Of a stretch of 19,344 nucleotides of DNA, positions 7,791 through 14,923 are shown piece by piece (within the stretch, counting starts at the first letter, position 1; each line of letters begins with the position of its first letter). This DNA comes from Actinomycetes bacterium. GTDB lineage: Bacteria > Actinomycetota > Actinomycetes > Mycobacteriales > Mycobacteriaceae. Location of the stretch: the NCBI GenBank assembly GCA_022600695.1, contig JAHZJY010000334.1, positions 1 through 19,344 on the forward strand. The letters run 5' to 3'. A program made the translations under genes and the position numbers. The notes below the pieces were generated by a model that was not told where the DNA came from, ran no database searches, and saw only the letters and a list, made by a program, of their open reading frames with translations.

Positions 7791-8866
7791 TGGCGGATTC
7801 GCGATTCGACGCGCTACTGGTGCTGTCCTTCGGCGGTCCGGAGGGTCCCGAGCAGGTGATGCCGTTCCTGGAGAACGTGACCCGCGGTCGCGGTATCCCG
7901 CGAGAACGACTCGAGTCGGTCGCCGAACACTATCTGCACTTCGACGGGGTGTCGCCGATCAACGGCATCAACCGCGCACTGATCGAGGTCGTGAGGGCGG
8001 AGTTGGCGGAGCGTGGCGAAACGCTGCCGGTGTATTTCGGCAATCGCAACTGGCACCCGTTCGTCGAGGACACCCTCGCCGAAATGACCGCAGATGGCAT
8101 CACCCGCGCGGCGGTGTTCACCACGTCGGCCTGGGGCGGCTACTCCGGTTGCACGCAGTACCAGGAAGACATCGCCCGGGCCAGGGCGGCAGTAGGTGCG
8201 GGGGCGCCGGAATTGGTCAAACTTCGGCAGTACTTCGATCACCCGCTGCTCGTCGAGATGTTCGCCGATGCGATCGCCGCGGCCGCCGCCGGGCTGCCGG
8301 AATCGGTGCGTGCCGAGGCCAGGCTGGTATTCACCGCACATTCGATTCCGATGCGCGCAGTCGACCGTTGCGGCCCCGGTTTGTATCCGCGGCAGGTTGC
8401 GTACGCTTCCGGTCTGATCGCCGCGGCAGCCGGTTACCCCGACTACGACCTGGTCTGGCAGTCCCGGTCCGGGCCACCGCAAGTACCGTGGTTGGAACCT
8501 GATGTGGGCGATCACCTTTCGGTTCTGGCCGAGGGTGGCACGAAGGCGATGATCGTGTGCCCCGTCGGGTTCGTAGCCGACCATATCGAGGTCATCTGGG
8601 ACCTCGACAGTGAGCTCGCCGAACAGGCCGGGGAACTCGGCGTGGCGCTTGCCCGTGCAACGACACCCAACGCCCAGCCCCGGTTCGCGGCGATGGCGTT
8701 GAGCCTCCTCGACGAAGTGCGAGAAGGCCGCGATCCCTCCCGAGTCGCCGGTCACGAGCCAGTGCCGGGTTACGGGTCGAGTGTGAACGGGCGGTTCTGC
8801 ACCGCCGACTGCGAGGCGAGCGCGGCTGCGGCGGCTACTGCCAGGCCGAGTGCAGGATCGCGCTGA
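7790..8866 (+). CDS. hemZ: Ferrochelatase (coproporphyrin ferrochelatase, HemZ/CpfC)
   Basis: This enzyme inserts Fe2+ into coproporphyrin III in the actinobacterial coproporphyrin-dependent haem pathway. The 358-residue protein starts [19 protein letters not shown], the standard ferrochelatase N-terminus. The metal-site His184 lies in FTAHSIP and Glu267 in [10 protein letters not shown]. Cys residues are at 121, 194, 257, 337 and 341. Mycobacterial ferrochelatases are reported to carry a [2Fe-2S] cluster using C-terminal cysteines, for which C337 and C341 (FCTADC) are candidates. The ATG overlaps the inhA stop (TGATG). Mtb HemZ is 344 residues; the extra length here is an Ala/Ser-rich tail. 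The last 32 bases overlap the convergent gene on the other strand. Alternative symbols are hemH and cpfC. Confidence 0.95.
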   Translation: MADSRFDALLVLSFGGPEGPEQVMPFLENVTRGRGIPRERLESVAEHYLHFDGVSPINGINRALIEVVRAELAERGETLPVYFGNRNWHPFVEDTLAEMTADGITRAAVFTTSAWGGYSGCTQYQEDIARARAAVGAGAPELVKLRQYFDHPLLVEMFADAIAAAAAGLPESVRAEARLVFTAHSIPMRAVDRCGPGLYPRQVAYASGLIAAAAGYPDYDLVWQSRSGPPQVPWLEPDVGDHLSVLAEGGTKAMIVCPVGFVADHIEVIWDLDSELAEQAGELGVALARATTPNAQPRFAAMALSLLDEVREGRDPSRVAGHEPVPGYGSSVNGRFCTADCEASAAAAATARPSAGSR

Positions 8867-9668
8867 CGGCAGCCCCCCGGGCGGAGCGCACCACCGCCGC
8901 GAGCGGCCGCAGCGCAGCGTCGGCGATACCTGCCTGCGAAGCGCTCTGGGTGCCGATTGGCGCGAGACCGGAACTGACGATGATGATCGCATCGACATGG
9001 GCGGCGGTCGAAAGCACCCGGAGCGCCCGATCGGGGGCGTGGTCGGGGATCCGATGGTGGCAGTTCGCCTGGAGCACCTCATCGACCAGGGTCCGCGGGT
9101 TCTCCCCGCCCGGAACAGGTCGAACGGTATCGAGCGCCTCAGCGGCCGACCGCACAGCCGAGCGCAGTTCGTATTCGGCCTCGCCCAGGTCCAGGTGAAC
9201 CGGGGCCAGGACGCGCGGCAGCGAGTAAACCGACCACGACAGCGCCGCCGGTTCTCCTTCGTCGAGGTCCTCGGCAACCGGGACCAGGCCGATCGTCGTC
9301 CCGTCGAGGGTGGCGACCAGGACGGCCTCACCTGCCTGCAGAGCGTCGTGCTGAAACTGAGTGCCCGGAGCCAGGCCCCGGACATCGCCGGGGACCGGCA
9401 GCGTGAGGCTGATGGCCGGATGGGCCGGCCACCGACTGTCGCCGCGCCGACCGGTGGCCGTGCGCAGTGTCTGCAGCAGTGACATCGCGCCCGCATGATC
9501 GACATCCGGCCAGGGCAGCCCGGTGCGGCCGGCCGCAACGGCGTCGTAGGCGATAACCGAATGTACTGGGGCCCAGGCGCTTAAGGCGTCAAGGACGTCG
9601 TCAGGGGCGGCTTGTCCGGCCAGCCAGGCATTGGACCACACCGATAACGAGACGCTCGGGCACCACAT
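8835..9668 (-). CDS. Conserved mycobacterial protein (Rv1486c-like), function unknown
   Basis: This 277-residue protein starts MWCPSVSLS. Its position and strand match Mtb Rv1486c (about 288 aa). There is no signal peptide or clear membrane helix. A run of hydrophobic strands ([26 protein letters not shown]) suggests a soluble alpha/beta fold. No catalytic motif was recognised, so no function is proposed. Its 3' end overlaps hemZ by 32 bases in convergent orientation, so the two transcripts would be antisense to each other there. A TAGACT hexamer on the minus strand (9683-9678) ends 9 bases before the ATG, which suggests a very short or absent leader. Confidence 0.85.
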   Translation of the reverse strand: MWCPSVSLSVWSNAWLAGQAAPDDVLDALSAWAPVHSVIAYDAVAAGRTGLPWPDVDHAGAMSLLQTLRTATGRRGDSRWPAHPAISLTLPVPGDVRGLAPGTQFQHDALQAGEAVLVATLDGTTIGLVPVAEDLDEGEPAALSWSVYSLPRVLAPVHLDLGEAEYELRSAVRSAAEALDTVRPVPGGENPRTLVDEVLQANCHHRIPDHAPDRALRVLSTAAHVDAIIIVSSGLAPIGTQSASQAGIADAALRPLAAVVRSARGAAVSAILHSAWQ

Positions 9669-9677
9669 GATGACGGA

Positions 9678-9683
9678 AGTCTA
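9678..9683 (-). promoter_or_regulatory. Probable -10 for the Rv1486c-like gene
   Basis: The minus strand reads TAGACT, matching TANNNT. It is separated from the ATG at 9668 by 9 bases without a Shine-Dalgarno sequence. This predicts a leaderless or nearly leaderless transcript. It sits in the 79-base divergent gap shared with the NfeD-like gene. Confidence 0.45.
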
Positions 9684-9734
9684 ATGGCTAGTCGGTGCCT
9701 GGCTCGGGCGCCGCCGTACCGTCCGAGTGGCGCG

Positions 9735-9740
9735 TATCGT
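9735..9740 (+). promoter_or_regulatory. Probable -10 for the NfeD-like/SPFH operon
   Basis: TATCGT matches TANNNT and ends exactly 7 bases before ATG 9748. Transcription would then start at the ATG itself. No ribosome-binding site precedes this ATG, which supports a leaderless message. The geometry is the same as at fabG1 and lipL in this window. Confidence 0.5.
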
Positions 9741-9747
9741 TACCACT

Positions 9748-10182
9748 ATGTCCGCTGCGCTGATCTGGCTGGTCGCCGCTGTGGGGCTTGCCGGTGCCGA
9801 GGCGCTGAACGGGGATATGTTCCTGCTGATGCTCAGCGGCGGCGCGCTCGCGGCGGCCGGCTCCAGTTGGCTCCTCGGCCTGCCCATATGGGTCGATGGA
9901 GCGGTGTTCCTGGTGGTCTCGGTCCTGCTGATGGTTCTGGTGCGTCCGGCGGTCCGTCGTCGGCTCGTCGCCGGCAAGGGTCTGCCTGATCCGGTACGCG
10001 CGCTCGAGGGCATTCCCGCACTGGTCCTTGAGCAGGTCAGCCGTGACCAGGGACAGGTCAAACTGGACGGCGAGGTGTGGACCGCGCGACCGTTCGAGGA
10101 CGACGCGATCTACCAGCCCGGCGATCAGGTGACCGTGATGCATATCGACGGGGCCACCGCGGTGGTGTGGAGAACCCCGTAA
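9748..10182 (+). CDS. NfeD-like membrane protein (Rv1487-like)
   Basis: This 144-residue protein has two or three N-terminal membrane helices (about 3-18, 24-44 and 50-68). A basic segment (RPAVRRRL) follows, then a C-terminal OB-fold domain (about 85-144) with GQVKLDGEVWTARP and YQPGDQVTV, typical of NfeD. Short NfeD proteins pair with SPFH/stomatin proteins in membrane microdomains and membrane quality control, and the SPFH gene lies 26 bases downstream. The start is taken as ATG 9748, giving the length of Mtb Rv1487. A GTG at 9727 would add seven residues but would overlap the predicted -10. Partner binding through the OB fold is family knowledge, not seen here. Confidence 0.88.
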   Translation: MSAALIWLVAAVGLAGAEALNGDMFLLMLSGGALAAAGSSWLLGLPIWVDGAVFLVVSVLLMVLVRPAVRRRLVAGKGLPDPVRALEGIPALVLEQVSRDQGQVKLDGEVWTARPFEDDAIYQPGDQVTVMHIDGATAVVWRTP

Positions 10183-10208
10183 CACTCACCCCGATAGGAG
10201 GACTCGAT

Positions 10209-11435
10209 ATGGACGGTGCGATTACCGGTCTGGTGCTGCTTGTGGTGCTGGTGGTCTTTGCGATCATTGTCGTCGCCAAGTCCGTCGCCCTGATTCCGCA
10301 GGCGGAGGCGGCGGTGATCGAACGGCTCGGGCGCTACAGCAAAACGGTTTCCGGCCAGCTGACCCTGCTGATTCCGTTCATCGACCGCATCCGGGCCCGG
10401 GTCGATCTGCGTGAGCGGGTGGTGTCGTTTCCGCCGCAGCCGGTCATCACCGAGGACAACCTGACGGTGAACATCGACACGGTCGTGTACTTCCAGGTCA
10501 CCAGTCCGCAGGCCGCGGTCTATCAGATCAGCAATTACATCGTCGGTGTCGAGCAACTGACCACCACGACGCTGCGTAACGTCGTCGGCGGAATGACGTT
10601 GGAACAAACGCTGACCAGCCGTGACCAGATCAACGCCCAATTGCGCGGGGTACTCGACGGGGCCACCAACCGATGGGGTCTGCGGGTCGCACGGGTGGAG
10701 TTGCGCAGCATCGACCCGCCGCCGTCCATCCAGGATTCGATGGAGAAGCAGATGCGTGCCGACCGCGAGAAGCGGGCGGTGATCCTGACCGCAGAGGGCA
10801 CCCGGGAGGCGTCGATCAAACAGGCCGAGGGACAGAAGCAGGCCCAGATTCTGGCGGCGGAAGGCGCGAAACAGGCTTCCATCCTCGCTGCTGAGGGTGA
10901 AAGACAGTCCCGGATCCTGCGGGCGCAGGGTGAGCGGGCCGCCCAGTACCTGCAGGCGCAAGGCCAGGCCAAGGCCATCGAGAAGACCTTCGCGGCGATC
11001 AAGGCCGGCCGTCCCACCCCCGAAATGCTGGCCTACCAGTATCTGCAGACACTGCCGGAGATGGCCAAGGGAGAGGCCAACAAGGTGTGGTTGGTCCCCA
11101 GCGACTTCGGGTCCGCGCTAGAGGGGTTCACCAAGTTGCTCGGCGCTCCCGGGTCCGACGGGGTCTTTCGCTACCAGCCGCCACCGGTGGAAAACGATCT
11201 GGCCAAGCCGGAGGACGACTCCGACGAAGTCGCTGAGTGGTTCAACACCCAGACCGATCCGGAGATCGCCCGGGCGGTGGCCAAGGCCGAGTCCGAGGCT
11301 CGCAAGCCGGTTCCGGCCGTCGGTGCGGCTGGTCCGCGGCCGGTTTCGGTGGCCGACCAATCCGGTGCGCTGGGACCGGGCCTCCCGGCCCCCGAATCTG
11401 TCGAGCCACCGCCGGCCGGAGCCCGTCCGGAATAG
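10209..11435 (+). CDS. SPFH/stomatin-family membrane protein (Rv1488-like)
   Basis: This 408-residue member of the stomatin/prohibitin (SPFH) superfamily probably scaffolds oligomeric rings in the membrane together with the NfeD partner. It has an N-terminal membrane helix (about 3-25), then the SPFH domain (PQAEAAVIERLGRYSKTV, DLRERVVSFPPQPVITEDN). A coiled-coil arm of six 11-residue repeats comes next (195-260). A more variable Pro/Ala/Glu-rich tail ends the protein (from about 370). ATG 10209 is fixed by a strong AGGAGGA (10196-10202) 6 bases upstream; the longer open frame upstream lies inside the NfeD gene. Mtb Rv1488 is 381 residues, so the difference is probably in the tail. Protease recruitment, as for other SPFH proteins, is possible but not shown. 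Confidence 0.92.
   Translation: MDGAITGLVLLVVLVVFAIIVVAKSVALIPQAEAAVIERLGRYSKTVSGQLTLLIPFIDRIRARVDLRERVVSFPPQPVITEDNLTVNIDTVVYFQVTSPQAAVYQISNYIVGVEQLTTTTLRNVVGGMTLEQTLTSRDQINAQLRGVLDGATNRWGLRVARVELRSIDPPPSIQDSMEKQMRADREKRAVILTAEGTREASIKQAEGQKQAQILAAEGAKQASILAAEGERQSRILRAQGERAAQYLQAQGQAKAIEKTFAAIKAGRPTPEMLAYQYLQTLPEMAKGEANKVWLVPSDFGSALEGFTKLLGAPGSDGVFRYQPPPVENDLAKPEDDSDEVAEWFNTQTDPEIARAVAKAESEARKPVPAVGAAGPRPVSVADQSGALGPGLPAPESVEPPPAGARPE
10791..10988 (+). repeat. Six 11-residue (33-bp) repeats in the SPFH coiled coil
   Basis: Residues 195-260 divide into six hendecads: AEGTREASIKQ, AEGQKQAQILA, AEGAKQASILA, AEGERQSRILR, AQGERAAQYLQ and AQGQAKAIEKT. Each starts Ala-Glu/Gln-Gly. DNA copies have diverged, so the period is maintained by protein structure: an 11-residue period gives a nearly straight coiled coil. 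Confidence 0.9.
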
Positions 11436-11445
11436 ATTCAGGCTC

Positions 11446-11464
11446 GTCCGGTGGCGATCCGGAC
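11446..11464. terminator. Candidate bidirectional terminator hairpin
   Basis: GTCCGG (11446-11451) pairs perfectly with CCGGAC (11459-11464) around a 7-base loop. It lies in the 28-base gap between the stop of the SPFH gene and the stop of the convergent small gene, just where a shared terminator is expected. No T-run follows on either strand, which is common in mycobacteria. Confidence 0.4.
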
Positions 11465-11742
11465 TACCAGCCCATCATCCCGAATACGGGCTCGTCGACC
11501 ATGGCGCCCATGACGCCGAGGTCGTTAGGGGTGGCGTTGAGTTGGGAGTTGCCGGGGGAGGCGCACTCCTCGGCTGCACCGCCGGTCGCGCCGCCTCCTC
11601 CCACGGTCTCGCACCCGGGCATCAGGGGATTGTTGGGCCCGCCGCCACCGTCTTCGGCCGCAGCTGCGAGCGGGGCGGTCAGCAAGGCCGCGACGGTTCC
11701 AACAGCCGCCGCGAAGACAGTCAACGATGATCGTTTCGGCAT
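11464..11742 (-). CDS. Small secreted protein of unknown function
   Basis: This 92-residue protein starts MPKRSSLTVFAAAVGTV. A Sec signal peptide (basic start, hydrophobic core, AAA-type cleavage near residue 28) leaves a mature chain of about 60 residues. The mature part is rich in Gly, Asn and Pro, has two cysteines (PGCET and EECAS) that could form one disulfide, and ends GMMGW. The start is ATG 11742, with AAAGGA 7 bases upstream on this strand; a TTG at 11748 is only one base from that site. It is divergent from the haemophore gene, with a shared promoter region. I do not recognise the family. It is convergent with the SPFH gene. Co-regulation with haem uptake is inference from position. 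Confidence 0.7.
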   Translation of the reverse strand: MPKRSSLTVFAAAVGTVAALLTAPLAAAAEDGGGGPNNPLMPGCETVGGGGATGGAAEECASPGNSQLNATPNDLGVMGAMVDEPVFGMMGW

Positions 11743-11767
11743 CAGCAAGTCCTTTGGTTTAGGGGTA

Positions 11768-11786
11768 TTGGGTTAGTCTAGGCGAG
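11768..11786. promoter_or_regulatory. IdeR-like iron box over a strand-symmetric -10
   Basis: TTGGGTTAGTCTAGGCGAG matches the IdeR box consensus TTAGGTTAGGCTAACCTAA at 13 of 19 positions, 11 of the first 13. Inside it, the palindromic core TAGTCTA (11774-11780) supplies TAGTCT as a -10 on the plus strand and TAGACT as a -10 on the minus strand. A repressor bound here would block both divergent genes. IdeR represses haem- and siderophore-related genes when iron is ample. Binding is inferred; the right half of the box is weak. Confidence 0.45.
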
Positions 11787-11825
11787 TTCGGATCTACCCG
11801 GCCTGCCACCTACATCAGGAGCCCT

Positions 11826-12200
11826 ATGTCAGCCTCAGTTTTGTTCGCCCGACGCGTCGCGGTCGCGGTCCTCGGCAGCAGCGCTGTGCTGATGTCGGGC
11901 ACCGCAACCGCCGCCGCCGCACCCGGCCCGGGCTGCACAGCCGCGGATATCGCCGCCGTGGAAAGCCAGGTCGCCGCGGCCGTGGCCGGCTACTTCTTCA
12001 CTCACCCTGAGGTGAACAACGTCTTCACCAGCGTGCACGGTATGCCCGCGTCGCAGGCGTTCAGCACGGTGCGGGCCTATCTGGCCGCCAACCCGCAAAC
12101 CCAGGCCGAAATCGATGCCGTTCGGTCGCCGGTGCAGGATCTGCGGATTCGGTGCGACATACCGCTCGACGGTCTCATTCGCGGGGTGTTAATGGACTGA
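11826..12200 (+). CDS. Secreted haem-binding haemophore-like protein
   Basis: This 124-residue protein has a signal peptide (cleavage near residue 32) and a mature domain of the mycobacterial haem-binding (haemophore, MHB) type seen in Rv0203. The pattern fits: Cys37 (CTAADIAAV), Tyr56 and His60 in GYFFTHPEVN, a Tyr-Leu-x3-Asn-Pro segment (YLAANPQ) and Cys110 in RCDIPLDGL. In Rv0203, Tyr and His at the equivalent positions contact haem. Cys37 and Cys110 probably form a disulfide. AGGAG (11817-11821) lies 4 bases before the ATG. The protein would bind haem outside the membrane and pass it to an importer; no importer gene is visible here. Its 3' end overlaps the convergent TVP38 gene by 12 bases. 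An IdeR-like box lies upstream. Confidence 0.82.
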   Translation: MSASVLFARRVAVAVLGSSAVLMSGTATAAAAPGPGCTAADIAAVESQVAAAVAGYFFTHPEVNNVFTSVHGMPASQAFSTVRAYLAANPQTQAEIDAVRSPVQDLRIRCDIPLDGLIRGVLMD

Positions 12201-12950
12201 GCGCTGCGGCGCTGAATCCATATCCCGCCGGTACCGTCTGGTCTCGTAGATCAGGCCTGCGATGCCGACGGCCGCGATGCAGGTAGACACCAGGACCAGC
12301 AGTGGGTTGACGTCGCCGGTCAGGGCGTCGCCGAGAATGACCGCCGCCGAGGTTCCCGGCAGCAGTCCGACCAGTGTTGCCAGCAGATACGGAACCACCC
12401 GCACGGCCGATGCGCCGGCGGCGTAGTTCAGCACGGAAAACGGCACCGCGGGAATCATTCGCAGCGCGAGTACTGCCGGCCAGCCGCGGTCGCGTAGACG
12501 GGCGTCGAGTGACTCGATCGCGGGGCGGCGCACCTGGCTACTGATCTGCCAGCCGAAGGCTCGCACCAGCAGAAGCGCGATCAGGGCGCTGATGGTGCTG
12601 GCCGTCACGGCGATGGAAATCCCCAGCGCGGGGCCGAAAAGCAGTCCGGCTGACAGGGTGAACGCGGTCCGCGGGAAGGGCAGGACGGTGGCTGCGATAT
12701 GCGCGCCGAAGAAAGCCAGCGGGAACCAGGGGCCCACCGATGTGGCCCAATCACGCATCTGGACGGCGGTGGGCAGCGGGACCAGGACGACGATGGTGAC
12801 AAGCATCGCGGCTGCGATCGCGGCCACCAGGATCCGGGTGCGGCTCACCTGCCGGGCGCTGACCGCCATTGCCGCACCCACGCTGCTCAGCGAGTTCAGG
12901 CCGCGCCTCAGTAACGGTGCGGACACATCACCGAGATTACCGGGGCTCAT
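12189..12950 (-). CDS. TVP38/TMEM64 (DedA-superfamily) membrane protein, Rv1491c-like
   Basis: This 253-residue polytopic membrane protein (Mtb Rv1491c 252 aa) has the VTT/SNARE-associated domain. The conserved first motif is LPFPRTAFTLSAGLLFG (about 90-106). The second is LRMIPAVPFSVLNYAAGAS (about 163-181), followed by GLLPGT. About six hydrophobic segments are visible. Relatives in this superfamily move or scramble lipids across the membrane; the substrate here is unknown. ATG 12950 was chosen because it gives the Mtb length and a matching N-terminus. The open frame runs on to 13019 but those residues do not look family-like. No good ribosome-binding site precedes it. The gene is divergent from mutA and its 3' end overlaps the haemophore gene. 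Confidence 0.85.
   Translation of the reverse strand: MSPGNLGDVSAPLLRRGLNSLSSVGAAMAVSARQVSRTRILVAAIAAAMLVTIVVLVPLPTAVQMRDWATSVGPWFPLAFFGAHIAATVLPFPRTAFTLSAGLLFGPALGISIAVTASTISALIALLLVRAFGWQISSQVRRPAIESLDARLRDRGWPAVLALRMIPAVPFSVLNYAAGASAVRVVPYLLATLVGLLPGTSAAVILGDALTGDVNPLLVLVSTCIAAVGIAGLIYETRRYRRDMDSAPQRSVH
12200..12213. terminator. Small hairpin at the convergent haemophore/TVP38 ends
   Basis: AGCGC (12200-12204) pairs with GCGCT (12209-12213) around a TGCG tetraloop, starting at the last base of the haemophore stop codon. The stem is short (5 bp) and lacks a T-run, so it is only a possible terminator. It lies inside the TVP38 coding sequence. Confidence 0.25.
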
Positions 12951-13020
12951 CGCGATGACCGGCGCGACGTGAGCGGATTCACGGCAGCATGCGGCGGCGG
13001 TGGCCGGATCAGCGATCATT

Positions 13021-13026
13021 TAGCCT
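13021..13026 (+). promoter_or_regulatory. Possible -10 for the mutA-mutB-meaB operon
   Basis: TAGCCT fits TANNNT in the divergent gap upstream of mutA. The start point would be near 13033, giving a leader of about 36 bases that contains the mutA ribosome-binding site. No clear -35 was seen 16-18 bases upstream. Confidence 0.35.
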
Positions 13027-13068
13027 GATGGTCGGGCTGCGAGTGTGGCCCTGCCAAAGGAGTTGCCG

Positions 13069-14922
13069 GTGTCCCCAGTCGAGGCCGAAGAACTGGTGCG
13101 GGCCCGCGCCCGTTGGCGCGATGCCGTGGCCGGCGTGCTCACCAAGGGTAAAGACCGCGATCCGGTCGACGTGCCTGCCGAGCCGGAGCGCCTGCTGGAT
13201 ACGCCGACCTACGAGGGCTTTCCGATCCACGCGCTGTACACCGCTTTCGATGCCCTGCCGGAGGCTTCGCTGCCCGGGGACTGGCCCTTCGTGCGTGGTG
13301 CCGATGGCCGGCGGGACGTCCTGTCCGGCTGGAAGGTGGTTGGCGACTTTCCCGCGCCCGGCTTCTCCGGCACCGCGGCTGAGGGCAATTCCGCTGTCCT
13401 CGGGGCGCTGGCGGAGGGAGTCAGCGCTCTGCTGCTGCGGATCGGCGATGCCGGTATCGCAGCGGACCAAGTCGATCGTTGGTTGGAGGGCGTCTACCTT
13501 GAGCTGGCGCCGGTAATCATCGACGCCGGAGCTGATTTCGGATCGGCTGCCGAGGAATTGGTGCGCTTGGTGGCCGGCGCGGACGACAGCAGGCGCGGGC
13601 TGATGTCCATTGATCTGGGTGCCGACCCGCTGACCGCATCTCTGAGCGGACGTCCGGCGCCCGATGTTGACGACGTGGTCTCGGTAGCTACCGGGATCGG
13701 CAGCGGGTCGGGAGTGCGGGCGATTACCGTCGATGGCCCCGCGTTTCACGATCGAGGCGCCGATGCAAGCTGGGAACTTGCCGGAGTGATCGCCGCAGCG
13801 ACCGACTATCTGCGGTTGTTGATCGATGCCGGGAGCGCCGTCACCGACGCGTTCGACCAGATCAGCGTCCGGCTGGTCGCCGATGACGACCAATTCATGT
13901 CCGTGGCGAAATTTCGTGCGGCCCGGCAATTGTGGGCCCGGGTCGCCGAGGTGCTGGACCATCCCGACTGTGGAGCGCTTCGGGTACACGCAGTCACATC
14001 GCGAGCGATGATGACTCAGCGCGATCCATGGGTGAACATGCTGCGCACCACCGTGGCTGCCTTCGCCGCCGGTGTAGGCGGGGCAGATACGGTTGCGGTT
14101 CTCCCGTTTGACAGTGCGATACCGGGTGGATTGCCGGGTGTCAGCCCGGATTTCGCCCGCCGCATTGCCCGAAACACGCAGCTGCTGTTGCTTGAGGAGT
14201 CCCACATCGGCCGGGTGGTTGATCCCGGGGGTGGATCCTGGTACATCGAGGAGCTCACCGAGACGCTTGCCGCCCAGGCATGGAAGCACTTTCAGGATAT
14301 CGAGGCCCGCGGTGGATTCCGGCAGGCCCACGATTATCTGATGACGCAGATCGCCCTGACCCGGGAGCGCCGGGCTCACGACATCGCCCACCGGCGCAAC
14401 GCCATTACCGGCGTGAACGAATTTCCCAACCTGGCGGAGTCGGCCCTGCTGCAGTCGGGGGAGAGCCCGGAGGTGGCGCGATACGCGGCAGCGTTCGAGC
14501 AACTGCGTGATCGCGCCGATGCTTATCGGGACCGGGCCGGCAACCGACCACGGGCGCTGTTGCTGCCGCTGGGGCCGTTGGCTGAGAACAATGTCCGAGC
14601 CACGTTCGCGGCGAATCTGCTGGCAAGCGGCGGGATCGAGGCAATCAATCCCGGCACCATCGGGCCCGCCGAAATCGCCGACACGGTGGGACGGTCCGGC
14701 GCTGCGCTTGCGGTGATCTGCGGCACCGACTCCCGCTACGCCGACGAGCTGGCCGCTGTCCTGCCCGCGGCCCGGGCGGCCGGGATCGAGAACATCTATC
14801 TGACCGGACCCAAAGCATCGGTGGATCAGCTGCCGGCGGATACCAGGCCCGACGGTCACCTGACGACAGGGATCGATGCGGTTGCGGCGCTTTCCCGCAT
14901 ACTGGACCGGTTGGGGGCATGA
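13069..14922 (+). CDS. mutA: MutA, methylmalonyl-CoA mutase small subunit
   Basis: The small (beta) subunit of the alpha/beta heterodimer that interconverts (R)-methylmalonyl-CoA and succinyl-CoA has 617 residues here (Mtb 615). A TIM-barrel domain ([53 protein letters not shown]) is followed by a C-terminal flavodoxin-like domain. That domain reads [12 protein letters not shown] where the catalytic subunit has DGHDRG, so it lacks the cobalamin-binding His, as expected for a non-catalytic subunit. The start is GTG 13069, because AAAGGAG (13056-13062) lies 6 bases upstream. A GTG at 13045 is in frame but has no site and would place this Shine-Dalgarno inside the gene. One base separates mutA from mutB. 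Confidence 0.94.
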   Translation: MSPVEAEELVRARARWRDAVAGVLTKGKDRDPVDVPAEPERLLDTPTYEGFPIHALYTAFDALPEASLPGDWPFVRGADGRRDVLSGWKVVGDFPAPGFSGTAAEGNSAVLGALAEGVSALLLRIGDAGIAADQVDRWLEGVYLELAPVIIDAGADFGSAAEELVRLVAGADDSRRGLMSIDLGADPLTASLSGRPAPDVDDVVSVATGIGSGSGVRAITVDGPAFHDRGADASWELAGVIAAATDYLRLLIDAGSAVTDAFDQISVRLVADDDQFMSVAKFRAARQLWARVAEVLDHPDCGALRVHAVTSRAMMTQRDPWVNMLRTTVAAFAAGVGGADTVAVLPFDSAIPGGLPGVSPDFARRIARNTQLLLLEESHIGRVVDPGGGSWYIEELTETLAAQAWKHFQDIEARGGFRQAHDYLMTQIALTRERRAHDIAHRRNAITGVNEFPNLAESALLQSGESPEVARYAAAFEQLRDRADAYRDRAGNRPRALLLPLGPLAENNVRATFAANLLASGGIEAINPGTIGPAEIADTVGRSGAALAVICGTDSRYADELAAVLPAARAAGIENIYLTGPKASVDQLPADTRPDGHLTTGIDAVAALSRILDRLGA

Positions 14923-14923
14923 C

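Noticed and set aside
7814..9538. 574-codon minus-strand frame spanning hemZ and the Rv1486c-like gene
   Set aside because: It is in a different frame from the real minus-strand gene and antisense to hemZ; its composition is Arg/Pro/Ser-rich shadow.
12951..13019. N-terminal extension of the TVP38 protein
   Set aside because: Residues upstream of ATG 12950 are not hydrophobic or family-like, and the resulting length would exceed the Mtb homolog.
13045..13068. Earlier GTG start for MutA
   Set aside because: The good Shine-Dalgarno (13056-13062) would lie inside the coding region; it is well placed only for GTG 13069.
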